A DNA stretch of 64,000 nucleotides from positions 1-64,000 of the forward strand of contig NZ_SCMK01000015.1 in NCBI RefSeq assembly GCF_005503355.1, given 5' to 3'. A program made the translations under genes and the position numbers. Positions 52,633 through 60,798 of the stretch are shown here, piece by piece. Within the stretch, counting starts at the first letter, position 1; each line of letters opens with the position of its first letter. The DNA is from Sphingomonas sp. 1F27F7B (lineage in GTDB: Bacteria > Pseudomonadota > Alphaproteobacteria > Sphingomonadales > Sphingomonadaceae). The notes under the pieces were generated by a model, which did no database searches, was not told where the DNA came from, and saw only the letters and a program-made list of their open reading frames with translations.

Positions 52633-54016
52633 AGCCGCGCAACTGCTGGGCCAGGCGGGCGAGGCGGCGCGCCAGGGCCGGTTCGGCCAGGCGCTGCCGA
52701 TGCTGAGCCACGCGCTGGCGCTCGACCTCGAAGGGACGGCGCCCGCCTATGCCCAGCTGCTGGCGGGGCCGCGGCTCACCGGCTGGCCGCAGCAGCTCGA
52801 AGCGGATCTGGCCACCTGCCTGTACGCCGGATCGGTCGATCCCCAATCGCTGGCGCGGGCGGCGGCACGCATGCTGCTGGCGAAATATCCCGAGCCGGTG
52901 GTGGTGGAGGATCCGTTGTGGACGGCGTTCCTCACGCGCTGCATCAATGTCGATCCGGCGATGGAGGCGCGGCTGGCATGGCTGGCCGGGCAGGCGCTGC
53001 CGGCCGGCCTGCGCGAGGCGCTGGCGACGCAGGCGTTCGCGAGCGAATATGTCTGGGGCGGGGAAGGGCTGGGGGTTCCGCCGGTCGCCGCTGCCGAGAT
53101 CGCGGAAGAACGGCGGCTGGCAGCGGCAATGCCTTCGCTCGGCGATTCCTCCGACCACACTTCCCGGGCGGTGCGCGCCCAATATGAAGCGAATCCCTAT
53201 CCCCGCTGGTGCGCGTCGGCGGCCCGCCCGCATGTCTCGGTTGCGGGGCATCTCGCCGCGCTGGGCACGCCGCAGGCCGGGCCGCTGGAAGTGCTGGTTG
53301 CCGGATGCGGCACCGGGTTCGAACCGATCGACCTGGCGCGGATGGACTCGTCGCTGGCCATAACCGCGCTCGATCTCAGCGCCGCCAGCCTGGCCTATGG
53401 CGCGCGCATGGCCGGCGCGCTTGGCATAGGGGGCGTCCGCTTCGTCCAGGGCGACATCCTCGACGTCGCGAAGCTCGGCCGGCGCTTCGGGCTGGTGAGC
53501 AGCACCGGGGTGCTCCACCATATGGAGCGGCCCGCGGACGGGCTCGCGGCGCTGGCCGGCGTGCTTGCGCCTGGCGGTGTGCTGCGCATCGCGCTCTACA
53601 GCGAGCGGGCCCGGGCCTGGGTCGCCGAGGCGCACCGCGTGATCGCCGAACATGGCTGGGACGCGAGCCCGGCGGGCATCCGCGCATTCCGTACCCATAT
53701 CCTCGCGCTGCCGGCGAGCCAGCCGCTCGCACGGCTCCGGGAAAGCGACGATTTCTACACGCTGAGCGGCTGTCGCGACTTGTGCTTCCACGCCCGCGAG
53801 CATTGGTACCGCCTGCCCGCGATCGGCGAGATGCTGGCGACGGCCGGGCTCGAACTGCTGATGCTCGACGCGCCGCCCGAGGCGCAGGCCCGCTTCGCGC
53901 AGATCTACGGCGCCGCGGCCGGCCGGCGCGACCTTGCGCCATGGGACCGGGTCGAGGCCGAGCATCCGCAGCTGTTCGCGGGCATGTTCCACCTCTGGTG
54001 CCGCAAGCGGGGCTAG
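52622..54016 (+). CDS. Class I SAM-dependent methyltransferase with N-terminal helical domain
   Basis: A 464-aa protein. Residues 1-200 are alpha-helical and TPR-like (QLLGQAGEAARQGRFGQALPMLSHALAL). The methyltransferase domain follows: motif I LEVLVAGCGTGFEPIDLA near 228-245, then ALDLSAASLAYG, FVQGDILD and STGVLHHMERP. The combination is seen in Sphingomonad and Caulobacter proteins of unknown target. The start is TTG at 52622, overlapping the VOC gene by 11 bases. The stop codon TAG lies in the CTAG end of the 200-bp element that follows. Confidence 0.8.
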   Translation: MHPEAAQLLGQAGEAARQGRFGQALPMLSHALALDLEGTAPAYAQLLAGPRLTGWPQQLEADLATCLYAGSVDPQSLARAAARMLLAKYPEPVVVEDPLWTAFLTRCINVDPAMEARLAWLAGQALPAGLREALATQAFASEYVWGGEGLGVPPVAAAEIAEERRLAAAMPSLGDSSDHTSRAVRAQYEANPYPRWCASAARPHVSVAGHLAALGTPQAGPLEVLVAGCGTGFEPIDLARMDSSLAITALDLSAASLAYGARMAGALGIGGVRFVQGDILDVAKLGRRFGLVSSTGVLHHMERPADGLAALAGVLAPGGVLRIALYSERARAWVAEAHRVIAEHGWDASPAGIRAFRTHILALPASQPLARLRESDDFYTLSGCRDLCFHAREHWYRLPAIGEMLATAGLELLMLDAPPEAQARFAQIYGAAAGRRDLAPWDRVEAEHPQLFAGMFHLWCRKRG

Positions 54017-54212
54017 GCTCAAGCCGCATTCAGCGAACCCCGTCATCCCCGCGCAGGCGGGGATCCAGCGTAGCACGGGATATCGGCGCCACCGCGCGAA
54101 CGCCGTCCGGAGAGGACGGGGCCCGCCACACGGGCTCCGCGCTTGGCCCTGGATCCCCGCCTGCGCGGGGATGACGAAAGAAATCAAGGTCTTGATCGAG
54201 GTTTAACCCTAT
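54013..54212. mobile_element. 200-bp MITE-like element between two stop codons (copy D)
   Basis: An inverted-orientation relative of copy B, of equal length. Its left edge is CTAG (54013-54016), which contains the methyltransferase stop TAG; its right edge CTAT (54209-54212) contains, on the minus strand, the ldcA stop TAG. The right end read on the minus strand is TAGGGTTAAACCTCGATC, matching copy B's TAGGGTTAGATCTCGATC. Hairpin arms of GTCATCCCCGCG lie near 54041-54066 and 54150-54176. It fills the convergent intergenic space exactly. Confidence 0.75.
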
Positions 54213-55042
54213 ACCAGCCCGAACGGCACCACGCGGTTCAACTCGACATGGCCGATCTCGGCGCGGCCGAGATAGGGGGCACCCATCTCTCCGCACCAGC
54301 GCACGATCATCTGGTCGATGGTCTCGCCGAAGCTGTAATTGCCTTCCGCCTCGCCATTGTCCTTGACCGCGGTGACCGCGCCCAGCCGCACGCCAGCGAT
54401 GCCCTTCAGTTGCGTCGCATGGGCCATCTGGAACAGCATCCGGTCGATCCGGTAGAGCGGCTCGTCCACTTCCTCGATGTAGAGCACATGGTCGGTCAGG
54501 TCCGGCAGATATTTGGTGCCGATCAGCGCTGCCAGGATCGCAAGGTTGAACGCCGCGGCGGGGCGCCCGTCGGCCAGGCCCGGCTCCAGCCCGCGCTTGT
54601 CGCCGTCGATCAGCCAGCCCAGCACCCAGCCGGCGGCGGTGCCGTCGTCGTTCTTGCCGATGCTCGACGCCATCGCGCCGTGCGCCACCCGGCCGATCCG
54701 CCGGGCATAGAGTGCGCCGAGCAGGAAGCCCATGTCGGAGAAGCCGATATAGGTCTTGTGGTTCGCCGCCGGCCCGAGCCTGGGCATCACGGCTTCCAGG
54801 ATACGGTTCGAGCCATAGCCGCCGCGGGCGAACCAGATTGCGTCGAACGCCGGATCATTGGCGAATTCGAGGAATGCGGCGGCGCGCTGTTCGTCGGTAC
54901 CGGCGAAGTGGCCGGCCTCCAGATAGCATTGCGGATGGAAGACGATCTCGTGTTGGGGATAGGTCAGCGCCATGAAGGCGGCCATGCGCAGCGATCCTTC
55001 GCGGCTGACCGGTCTTGCTGGTGCGACGACTCCGATGCGCAT
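54209..55042 (-). CDS. ldcA: LD-carboxypeptidase (peptidase S66)
   Basis: A 277-aa cytosolic peptidase that removes the terminal D-Ala from murein tetrapeptides. Family marks are MRIGVVAPARPVS, WFARGGYGSNRILE, the nucleophile-elbow region YIGFSDMGFLLGALY, the Glu in LYIEEVDEPLYRIDRML and the His in IGHVELNRVVPFG. The Ser is inferred from SD in GFSDM. The ATG at 55042 is chosen over upstream Mets because MRIGVVAPA is the standard start. It diverges from mpl with only 40 bases between starts. Confidence 0.9.
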   Translation of the reverse strand: MRIGVVAPARPVSREGSLRMAAFMALTYPQHEIVFHPQCYLEAGHFAGTDEQRAAAFLEFANDPAFDAIWFARGGYGSNRILEAVMPRLGPAANHKTYIGFSDMGFLLGALYARRIGRVAHGAMASSIGKNDDGTAAGWVLGWLIDGDKRGLEPGLADGRPAAAFNLAILAALIGTKYLPDLTDHVLYIEEVDEPLYRIDRMLFQMAHATQLKGIAGVRLGAVTAVKDNGEAEGNYSFGETIDQMIVRWCGEMGAPYLGRAEIGHVELNRVVPFGLV

Positions 55043-55082
55043 GCCTTGCCCCTTCGCTTCGAATTGCCGATAGCGCGAGGCC

Positions 55083-56480
55083 ATGGAGCATCGCAAACCT
55101 TACTTCTTCGTGGGCATCGGCGGGTCGGGCATGATGCCCCTGGCGATGATCCTGGCCGGGCAGGGCGCCCAGGTGGCGGGATCGGACCGCAGCCTCGACC
55201 AGGCGCGGCTTCCCGCGAAATTCGATTTCCTGGCGCGCAGCGGCATCGCGCTGTTCCCGCAGGACGGCAGCGGGATCATTTCGGCCGAGCAGATCGTCGT
55301 CGCTTCGGCCGCGATCGAGGAAACCGTGCCCGATGCGCGCCGCGCCGCCGAACTGGGCAATGCGCGGATGACGCGGGCGGAGCTCAACGCCCGGCTGTTC
55401 AACGCCGCGCCGCTCTCGATCGGCGTGGCGGGAACCAGCGGCAAGTCCACCGTCACCGGCATGATCGGCTGGATCCTGCACGCGCTGGGTCGCGACCCGA
55501 CCGTGATGAACGGCGCGGTGATGAAGAACTTCGTCACCTCCGACGCACCCTTCGCCAGCGCGCTCGTCGGCGGAGGCGGGGCGTATGTGAGCGAAGTCGA
55601 CGAAAGTGACGGCTCGATCGCGCTCTATCGCCCGCACGTGGCGGTGCTCAACAATGTCAGCCTCGATCACCTGCCGATGGAGACGCTGATCGCGCTGTTC
55701 GGTGCTTTCATCGCGCGGGCGGGCAAGGCGGTGATCAACCTCGACAATGGCGAGGGCGCGCTGCTCGCGGCGACGATGCCGCGCGAGCGGCTGCTCACCT
55801 TTGCGATCGGCGCGACGGCCGACCTGACCGCGATCAACCTGCGCGAGCAGCGCTATGGCATCGCCTTCGAGCTGGCGCGCGAGGGCGCGGCGTCGATCCC
55901 GGTGACGTTGCAGGTACCGGGCCGGCACAATGTCTCCAACGCGCTGGCGGCGATCGGCGCGGCGGCGGCGGCGGGGCTCGCAGTGGAGGAGGCCGCCCAG
56001 GCGATCCAGGGGTTCCAGGGCCTCAAGCGTCGCTTCGAGCTGGCCGGCGAGGCGGGCGGGATCGCCGTGATCGACGATTTCGGGCACAATCCGGACAAGA
56101 TCGCAGCGACGCTGGACACGCTGCACGCCTTTGACGGCAGGCTGCTGCTGCTGTTCCAGCCGCACGGCTATGGTCCGCTCAAGGTGATGCGCGCCGAGCT
56201 CGTCGCGATGTTCGCCGAGAAGCTGGGCGCCGGGGACGTGCTGGTGCTGTCCGATCCGGTCTACCAGGGGGGTACGACGAGCCGCGAAGTGACCAGCGCC
56301 GACATCGTCGCCGACATCGCGGCGACAGGACGCAACGCGGTCTACATTCCCGATCGCGCGGCGGCCGCGGCGCATCTCGTCGCGACGGCGCGCGCGGGCG
56401 ACCGCATCGCAGTGATGGGCGCGCGCGACGACACGCTCAGTCAGCTCGCCGCGGAGATGCTGGCGCGGCTCGAAGATTAA
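55083..56480 (+). CDS. mpl: Mur-ligase family protein, Mpl-like (murein tripeptide ligase)
   Basis: A 465-aa Mur ligase. [16 protein letters not shown] starts the Rossmann UDP-binding domain, [19 protein letters not shown] is the ATP loop, and [23 protein letters not shown] and [10 protein letters not shown] continue the central and C-terminal domains. MurC is usually inside the dcw cluster; this lone copy beside ldcA suggests Mpl, which joins the recycled L-Ala-D-Glu-mDAP tripeptide to UDP-MurNAc. LdcA would make that tripeptide. MurC activity cannot be excluded. Confidence 0.8.
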   Translation: MEHRKPYFFVGIGGSGMMPLAMILAGQGAQVAGSDRSLDQARLPAKFDFLARSGIALFPQDGSGIISAEQIVVASAAIEETVPDARRAAELGNARMTRAELNARLFNAAPLSIGVAGTSGKSTVTGMIGWILHALGRDPTVMNGAVMKNFVTSDAPFASALVGGGGAYVSEVDESDGSIALYRPHVAVLNNVSLDHLPMETLIALFGAFIARAGKAVINLDNGEGALLAATMPRERLLTFAIGATADLTAINLREQRYGIAFELAREGAASIPVTLQVPGRHNVSNALAAIGAAAAAGLAVEEAAQAIQGFQGLKRRFELAGEAGGIAVIDDFGHNPDKIAATLDTLHAFDGRLLLLFQPHGYGPLKVMRAELVAMFAEKLGAGDVLVLSDPVYQGGTTSREVTSADIVADIAATGRNAVYIPDRAAAAAHLVATARAGDRIAVMGARDDTLSQLAAEMLARLED

Positions 56481-56570
56481 AAGCGGGTAATATTCGGCAT
56501 TTCCGCGCAAAAAACATGGACTTTCCAGGCGGAAATGCCACCATTCCGGGGAGATTCCGGGAGGTGGCGC

Positions 56571-56747
56571 ATGCGCTTGCTGCAGCCAGTCTATTGCCTA
56601 TTCGGCAAACACCATCGCAGCCATGGGCGCGCTTGGGATGATGGAACATATTTCCGATCATGGTGCGAGGGCTGTGGCAAGCCCATGATCCGCACCTTTC
56701 AGGGCTGGCGCCTCGATACCGAGGCTTCGCTTGGAAAGCGGCATTAG
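56571..56747 (+). CDS. Small putative zinc-binding protein, 58 aa
   Basis: MRLLQPVYCLFGKHHRSHGR and a WCEGCGKPM (CxxC) segment give a Cys/His set that could bind zinc. I recall similar short proteins in Sphingomonads. GGGAGG lies six bases before the ATG. Unknown function. A hairpin-like pair (56763-56781) follows its stop. Confidence 0.7.
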   Translation: MRLLQPVYCLFGKHHRSHGRAWDDGTYFRSWCEGCGKPMIRTFQGWRLDTEASLGKRH

Positions 56748-56762
56748 CATCTAGTCTGGCTA

Positions 56763-56781
56763 GCTTTCCGATATGGAAAGC
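56763..56781. promoter_or_regulatory. Palindrome GCTTTCC-n5-GGAAAGC
   Basis: A perfect 7-bp inverted repeat 15 bases after the small zinc-protein stop and just upstream of the -35 hexamer of the following operon. It may be a weak terminator or a second regulator site. Confidence 0.4.
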
Positions 56782-56785
56782 GAAG

Positions 56786-56823
56786 TTGACATATTGCGCC
56801 TGGTGCAGTAAAGCTCACTTTAC
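56786..56823 (+). promoter_or_regulatory. Promoter with overlapping palindromic operator for the XRE operon
   Basis: A -35 TTGACA (56786-56791), a 17-base spacer and a weak -10 TAAAGC (56809-56814) precede the membrane-protein gene. GTAAAG-CTCA-CTTTAC (56808-56823), a perfect 6-bp inverted repeat, covers the -10. Small XRE regulators linked to membrane proteins often repress their own promoter at such sites. Confidence 0.55.
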
Positions 56824-56844
56824 AAACTGCAAAGGAAGCTACTC

Positions 56845-57255
56845 ATGGCCGGCAATCGGGCGCAGAAACGCTATACGAAATCGGTGATCCTGCTGATGGC
56901 GGGCTATGTGCTGATCCTGATCGGGGTGGTTGCATATGCGCGGCACAGCCCGCTGCATGGGCCGCTGGGCTATATCGCGGGCGTGCTGCCGGCATTGCCG
57001 GTGATCGGCGTGTTCTTCGTCCTGGGCCGCTATCTCGTGGAGGAGCAGGACGAGTATCTGCGCGTCCAGGTCACGCGCCAGGCACTGGTCGCCACCGGCT
57101 TCGCGTTGAGCATCGCAACGGCATGGGGCTTCCTCGAGAATTTCGGCCTCGTGCCGCACGTCTACGCCTATTACGCCGCGATCCTCTGGTTCGCCGGGCT
57201 GGGCGTGGGCCGTTGCTTCAACAAGCTCGCGGCGATGCGCGGAGGTGGCGAATGA
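56845..57255 (+). CDS. Four-helix membrane protein paired with XRE regulator
   Basis: A 136-aa protein with four hydrophobic segments (SVILLMAGYVLILIGVVAYA, GYIAGVLPALPVIGVFFVLG, LVATGFALSIATAWGFL and YYAAILWFAGLGVG). The loop YLVEEQDEYLRVQVTRQAL is charged. Operons of this membrane protein followed by a 67-aa XRE protein are widespread; the membrane protein's role is unknown. GGAAGC precedes the ATG and the stop overlaps the XRE start (ATGA). Confidence 0.8.
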   Translation: MAGNRAQKRYTKSVILLMAGYVLILIGVVAYARHSPLHGPLGYIAGVLPALPVIGVFFVLGRYLVEEQDEYLRVQVTRQALVATGFALSIATAWGFLENFGLVPHVYAYYAAILWFAGLGVGRCFNKLAAMRGGGE

Positions 57256-57455
57256 TCAATCGTCTTCGCGTGCTGCGCGCCGAGCGTGCCTGGAGCCAGC
57301 AGGACCTGGCCGAGCGGCTCGATGTTTCGCGCCAGAGCGTGAATGCGATCGAGACCGGCCGCTACGATCCCTCGCTCCCGCTCGCCTTCAAGATCGCCGA
57401 CCTGTTCGGCCTGACCATCGAAGAAATCTTCACCAACCCCAATCGCAAGGACTGA
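57252..57455 (+). CDS. Small XRE-family transcription regulator
   Basis: A 67-aa protein made almost wholly of a Cro/C1-type helix-turn-helix: LRVLRAERAWSQQDLAERLDVSRQSVNAIETGRYDPSLPLAFKIADLFGLTIEEIF. Likely a repressor acting at the palindrome 56808-56823. GGAGG lies 7 bases before its ATG, within the membrane-protein gene. Confidence 0.92.
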   Translation: MINRLRVLRAERAWSQQDLAERLDVSRQSVNAIETGRYDPSLPLAFKIADLFGLTIEEIFTNPNRKD

Positions 57456-57460
57456 CCGTC

Positions 57461-58372
57461 ATGATCAAGCGCATCGCCTTCGCCCTGTTCGCCACCGCCA
57501 GCATTCCGGCCATCCTTCATATCCCTGCGGCGCATGCCGCGACCGCGCCGGCGCCCGCCGAGCTGATCCAGATGGACCATCTTTCGGTGCAGGTGATCGG
57601 CAAGGGCAGCCCGGTGATCCTGATCCCCGGCCTTTCCAGCCCGCGCGCGGTGTGGGACGGCGTGGCGCCCGAACTGGCGAGGACGCACACCGTGTACCTC
57701 GTCCAGGTCAACGGCTTTGGCGGGGACGCGCCGGGCGCCAATCTGGGCGAGGGGCTGCTGCCTGCCATGGTCGCCGAGCTGCACAAGCTGATCGCCGAGC
57801 GCAAGATCGCGGGCGCGGCGGTGGTCGGCCATTCCATGGGCGGGCTGCTGACGCTGATGCTGGCCAAGGCGCATCCCGGCGACGTCGGCAAGGCGCTGAT
57901 CGTCGACGCGATGCCGTTCGTCGGCTCGGCCTTCTTCCCGGGATCGACGGTCGATTCGGTCAAGCCCCAGGCCGAGGCGATGCGCGCGCAGATGGCCGGC
58001 CTCTACGGCAAGCCGCTCCCCGAGGCGGTGGGCCAGGCGATCGCGCGGCAGAATGCGGCCAGGCCCGAATCGCAGGCGCAGGTCGCGGCCTGGGTGGCCA
58101 AGGCCGACATGCGCGTTTCCGCCCAGACCATGTTCGAGGATCTCCAGACCGATCTCCGCCCGGACATGAAGGGCATCGCCACGCCGATCACGGTGCTGGT
58201 GCCCTGGCTGGCGGCGCGAGGCGGCGAGGCGCCGATGCTCGATCTCTACAGGCGCGAATATGCCGGCGCCGCCAAGCTGAGCCTGAAGGGCGTCGCCGAT
58301 AGCGGGCATTTCATCATGCTTGATCAGCCGGCGGCGTTCGGCGCGGCGCTGGCCGCGTTCCTGGCAGGCTGA
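57461..58372 (+). CDS. Exported alpha/beta hydrolase
   Basis: A 303-aa hydrolase with signal peptide 1-26 (ending AAHAAT). The nucleophile elbow is VVGHSMGGLLT, the oxyanion region ILIPGLSSP and the catalytic His is in VADSGHFIMLDQPAAF. The Asp lies before it but is not certain. Substrate unknown. It begins 5 bases after the XRE stop and shares the operon. Confidence 0.88.
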   Translation: MIKRIAFALFATASIPAILHIPAAHAATAPAPAELIQMDHLSVQVIGKGSPVILIPGLSSPRAVWDGVAPELARTHTVYLVQVNGFGGDAPGANLGEGLLPAMVAELHKLIAERKIAGAAVVGHSMGGLLTLMLAKAHPGDVGKALIVDAMPFVGSAFFPGSTVDSVKPQAEAMRAQMAGLYGKPLPEAVGQAIARQNAARPESQAQVAAWVAKADMRVSAQTMFEDLQTDLRPDMKGIATPITVLVPWLAARGGEAPMLDLYRREYAGAAKLSLKGVADSGHFIMLDQPAAFGAALAAFLAG

Positions 58373-58391
58373 GCCGGCGGCTCACAAGGAA

Positions 58392-58416
58392 GGGCCCGGG
58401 ACGGGTTCCCGGGCCC
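58392..58416 (+). terminator. Terminator of the XRE/hydrolase operon
   Basis: GGGCCCGGGA-CGGGT-TCCCGGGCCC is a perfect 10-bp stem with a 5-base loop, 19 bases after the hydrolase stop, followed by AGTTCTG. It also faces the convergent DUF2171 gene. Confidence 0.75.
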
Positions 58417-58444
58417 AGTTCTGCTCACATCTGTTATCCGGGGA

Positions 58445-59302
58445 TCAATAGGTCCCGGAAAAGCTCCGGTTGAGATTCCGGTCGCGATTCCAGCCCTGGT
58501 CGTCGCGGCCGCCGAACAGCGCCCCCGAGCGCTCCTCGTCCCTCCATGCCGCGTGCGCCTCGTCCGCGGTCTTGCGCAGCGTCACCTTGTCGTCGACCGA
58601 CTGGATCCAGCGCGACGGGATCGAATGATGGTGGCCGCCCGCATCGCTGTCGCTCCTGGTGAGGAGGATGCGATCGCCGCGCACCTTGTCGACCGTGCCG
58701 ACATGGCTGCCGTCCGTGCCGACCACTTCCATATGCTCGGCCACGCGGCGCAGGCCGTCGCGCTGGCCCTGGCGATCGGTCCGCCAGTTGTTGAACTCGC
58801 TCTCGAAGCGCTGGGCGTTCTCGCGGCGATACTCGTCATAGTCGTTGTCGAGTTCGGCGATGCGCTGACGGCGCCAGCCGGTATAGTGGTCGTCGGGGCC
58901 ATGCGGCCAGCGTTCGTCGCGTGCCTGCCGGGTGTCGTAGCGCAGATCTGCCTCGCGGCGGCGCTCCGCTTCCGGATCGCCGAACCAGGAGCGGACCTCG
59001 TCGCCGGCGCGATCGAGGAAGCCGCGGTCCGCGTCATGGCCGCCGCGATAGCCGCGATTTGCCGGGCGCGGGCTTTCCCAGGTGCCGCGATCGGCGCGAT
59101 GGTCGCGGCTGCCGCGATCCCAATCGCCGCCCTGGCCGCCATAACCGTAGCTGCCGCGATAGCCGCGCCCTCCGCCCAGCTCGCCGGCGGCCGCATATTC
59201 GCGGGCGCTCGAATAATGTTCTCCGCCGGCGCGGCGGGCGCCGCTCACCTGATACTGGTCTTCCGGGCCGAAGTAGCGGGGATCGTTGTAACGGTCGTTC
59301 AT
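58445..59302 (-). CDS. DUF2171/SWFGD-type protein
   Basis: A 285-aa hydrophilic protein. The N-terminal half is Gly/Arg/Tyr-rich (GGGRGYRGSYGYGGQGGDWDRG) and probably disordered. DRAGDEVRSWFGD is the SWFGD motif near 95-107. The C-terminal part from about 190 (HMEVVGTDGSHVGTVDKVRGDRILLTRSD) matches a DUF2171 domain, a PRC-barrel-like fold. I recall such proteins as stress-linked; function unproven. Single gene, its start 206 bases upstream (on the other side) of tRNA-Ala. Confidence 0.82.
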   Translation of the reverse strand: MNDRYNDPRYFGPEDQYQVSGARRAGGEHYSSAREYAAAGELGGGRGYRGSYGYGGQGGDWDRGSRDHRADRGTWESPRPANRGYRGGHDADRGFLDRAGDEVRSWFGDPEAERRREADLRYDTRQARDERWPHGPDDHYTGWRRQRIAELDNDYDEYRRENAQRFESEFNNWRTDRQGQRDGLRRVAEHMEVVGTDGSHVGTVDKVRGDRILLTRSDSDAGGHHHSIPSRWIQSVDDKVTLRKTADEAHAAWRDEERSGALFGGRDDQGWNRDRNLNRSFSGTY

Positions 59303-59508
59303 GGAATCCTCTCCACTGCCGATTTTGGGGGCTGGGCTGGTGCGGATTCAGCGGACGAGCGCGGGCAATGGTTCCGGAAAAAGCCCGGTTTTTCAGTGCC
59401 GTTCGCCGCACGGGCGAAGCGTCTTGCCGCGCTTGTTTCAAGCCGGTTGCATTGGGGAAGAAGCGCCGCTAATGGAGCGCCTCCCCGGGGCTGCCGGGGA
59501 CAGGCGGC

Positions 59509-59584
59509 GGGGCTGTAGCTCAGATGGGAGAGCGCTGCAATCGCACTGCAGAGGTCAGGGGTTCGATTCCCCTCAGCTCCACCA
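59509..59584 (+). tRNA. tRNA-Ala (anticodon CGC)
   Basis: A 76-base tRNA with acceptor GGGGCTG/CAGCTCC, anticodon stem CTGCA/TGCAG enclosing ATCGCAC (CGC), T-arm GGGGTTCGATTCCCC and an encoded CCA. It stands at the border of the polysaccharide locus. Confidence 0.96.
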
Positions 59585-59750
59585 CCGCCAAGCCGCAGAA
59601 TTCTGCGATTTCAATATCATCGGCGGACCCGGGCGGCCGCAAACCCCACTAGTCCGGTATCGCAAATGGGCATCGGTATGTTCCCCCGACCGCGACCCGG
59701 GAGGCTGTGAATTCGCGCAGATACTCCCGGCGAGGGCGGGCGTGTGACCC

Positions 59751-60584
59751 CTATGGGGCGCTGAACTCCGCTTGCCGGCGGAGGACGTTCCCGTAGAGCA
59801 CCTTCTGTATCCTATTGGGGCCGATGCGCATTAGCAGCCGGGCAAGAGGATAGATTTGTCGCCAAGTAGGGCCTTCGAGGCGGTGTACGCCTCGGCTCCA
59901 AGTGAGATACTCGTTCCAGGCCTTCTTGAAGCCGCGCCGCTTCCAGAAATTCGCGTTGATGGTGAATTCGTACAGCGGCTCCGGCAGGTTATCGAATTTG
60001 ACGCCTGCTTCCAGGCATTTGAACCAAAGCGCGATGTCCTCGCTGAACGGCACCACCGGATAGCGGCCGACGGTTTCAAACACGCTGCGTCGGAAGCAAG
60101 CGGTGGGATGTGCCAGGGGCGATCGCCTTGCCACGTCGCGCCTGGCTGAGGCAGGGTTCTGGGCGAACCGTATGACGCGTTTGCTGCCCGCGGCCAGATC
60201 ATGCTCAATGATGGCGGTCCCGAGGATCCCTATGTCCGGGTTCAAGTCGAGATGCTCGATCTGGCGGATGAACCGTTGCGGAAGCGAGCGATCGTCCGCA
60301 TCCATGCGAAACAGATATTCCTCGTCCGCGGTGAGACCGATCAGGTCATTCAACATCGGAGCGAGGCCGGCATTCTCCTTCTTGTGATGTAGAAAATGGA
60401 TCCGCTCGCGATGTCGTTCCACTACTTCCAGCAAGGCAGGGCCGACCGGGCCGTCAATTCCCAGGTACAGGCGAACCTCCGTCTCTTCGGGAAGTTCCTG
60501 ATCAAAAATGGAGCGCAAGGCGGTATCGAGCAGGTGGGGATCGTCGCGTTCATATAGGGACATGAGCACTGCCACTGCAGACAT
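59751..60584 (-). CDS. Family 2 glycosyltransferase
   Basis: A 277-aa GT-A enzyme. VAVLMSLYERDDPHLLDTALRSIFDQ starts the fold, YLFRMDADD (95-98) provides the metal and nucleotide-sugar site and SEDIALWFKCLEAG the acceptor region. No membrane helices. It transfers a sugar from a nucleotide donor to a surface polysaccharide. It reads away from the rfb genes. Confidence 0.92.
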   Translation of the reverse strand: MSAVAVLMSLYERDDPHLLDTALRSIFDQELPEETEVRLYLGIDGPVGPALLEVVERHRERIHFLHHKKENAGLAPMLNDLIGLTADEEYLFRMDADDRSLPQRFIRQIEHLDLNPDIGILGTAIIEHDLAAGSKRVIRFAQNPASARRDVARRSPLAHPTACFRRSVFETVGRYPVVPFSEDIALWFKCLEAGVKFDNLPEPLYEFTINANFWKRRGFKKAWNEYLTWSRGVHRLEGPTWRQIYPLARLLMRIGPNRIQKVLYGNVLRRQAEFSAP

Positions 60585-60798
60585 GGATCTATCTCGATTC
60601 TAGGCGCATCCGACATGAGGAATCGCGACCAGGTGCCACTCTTCCCGGCGGCGGCGTGTAGCAGTGCCGGCCACGCAGTGCCACCGCACTTTGCGGCCAG
60701 CATCCTTGCCTGACCAGATCAACCCGTCTAGGGGGGGTGGGGCGCAATCACGCATGAAATGTGTGATTTTGATGACATTCCAGGTGGCGGATTGTGAA

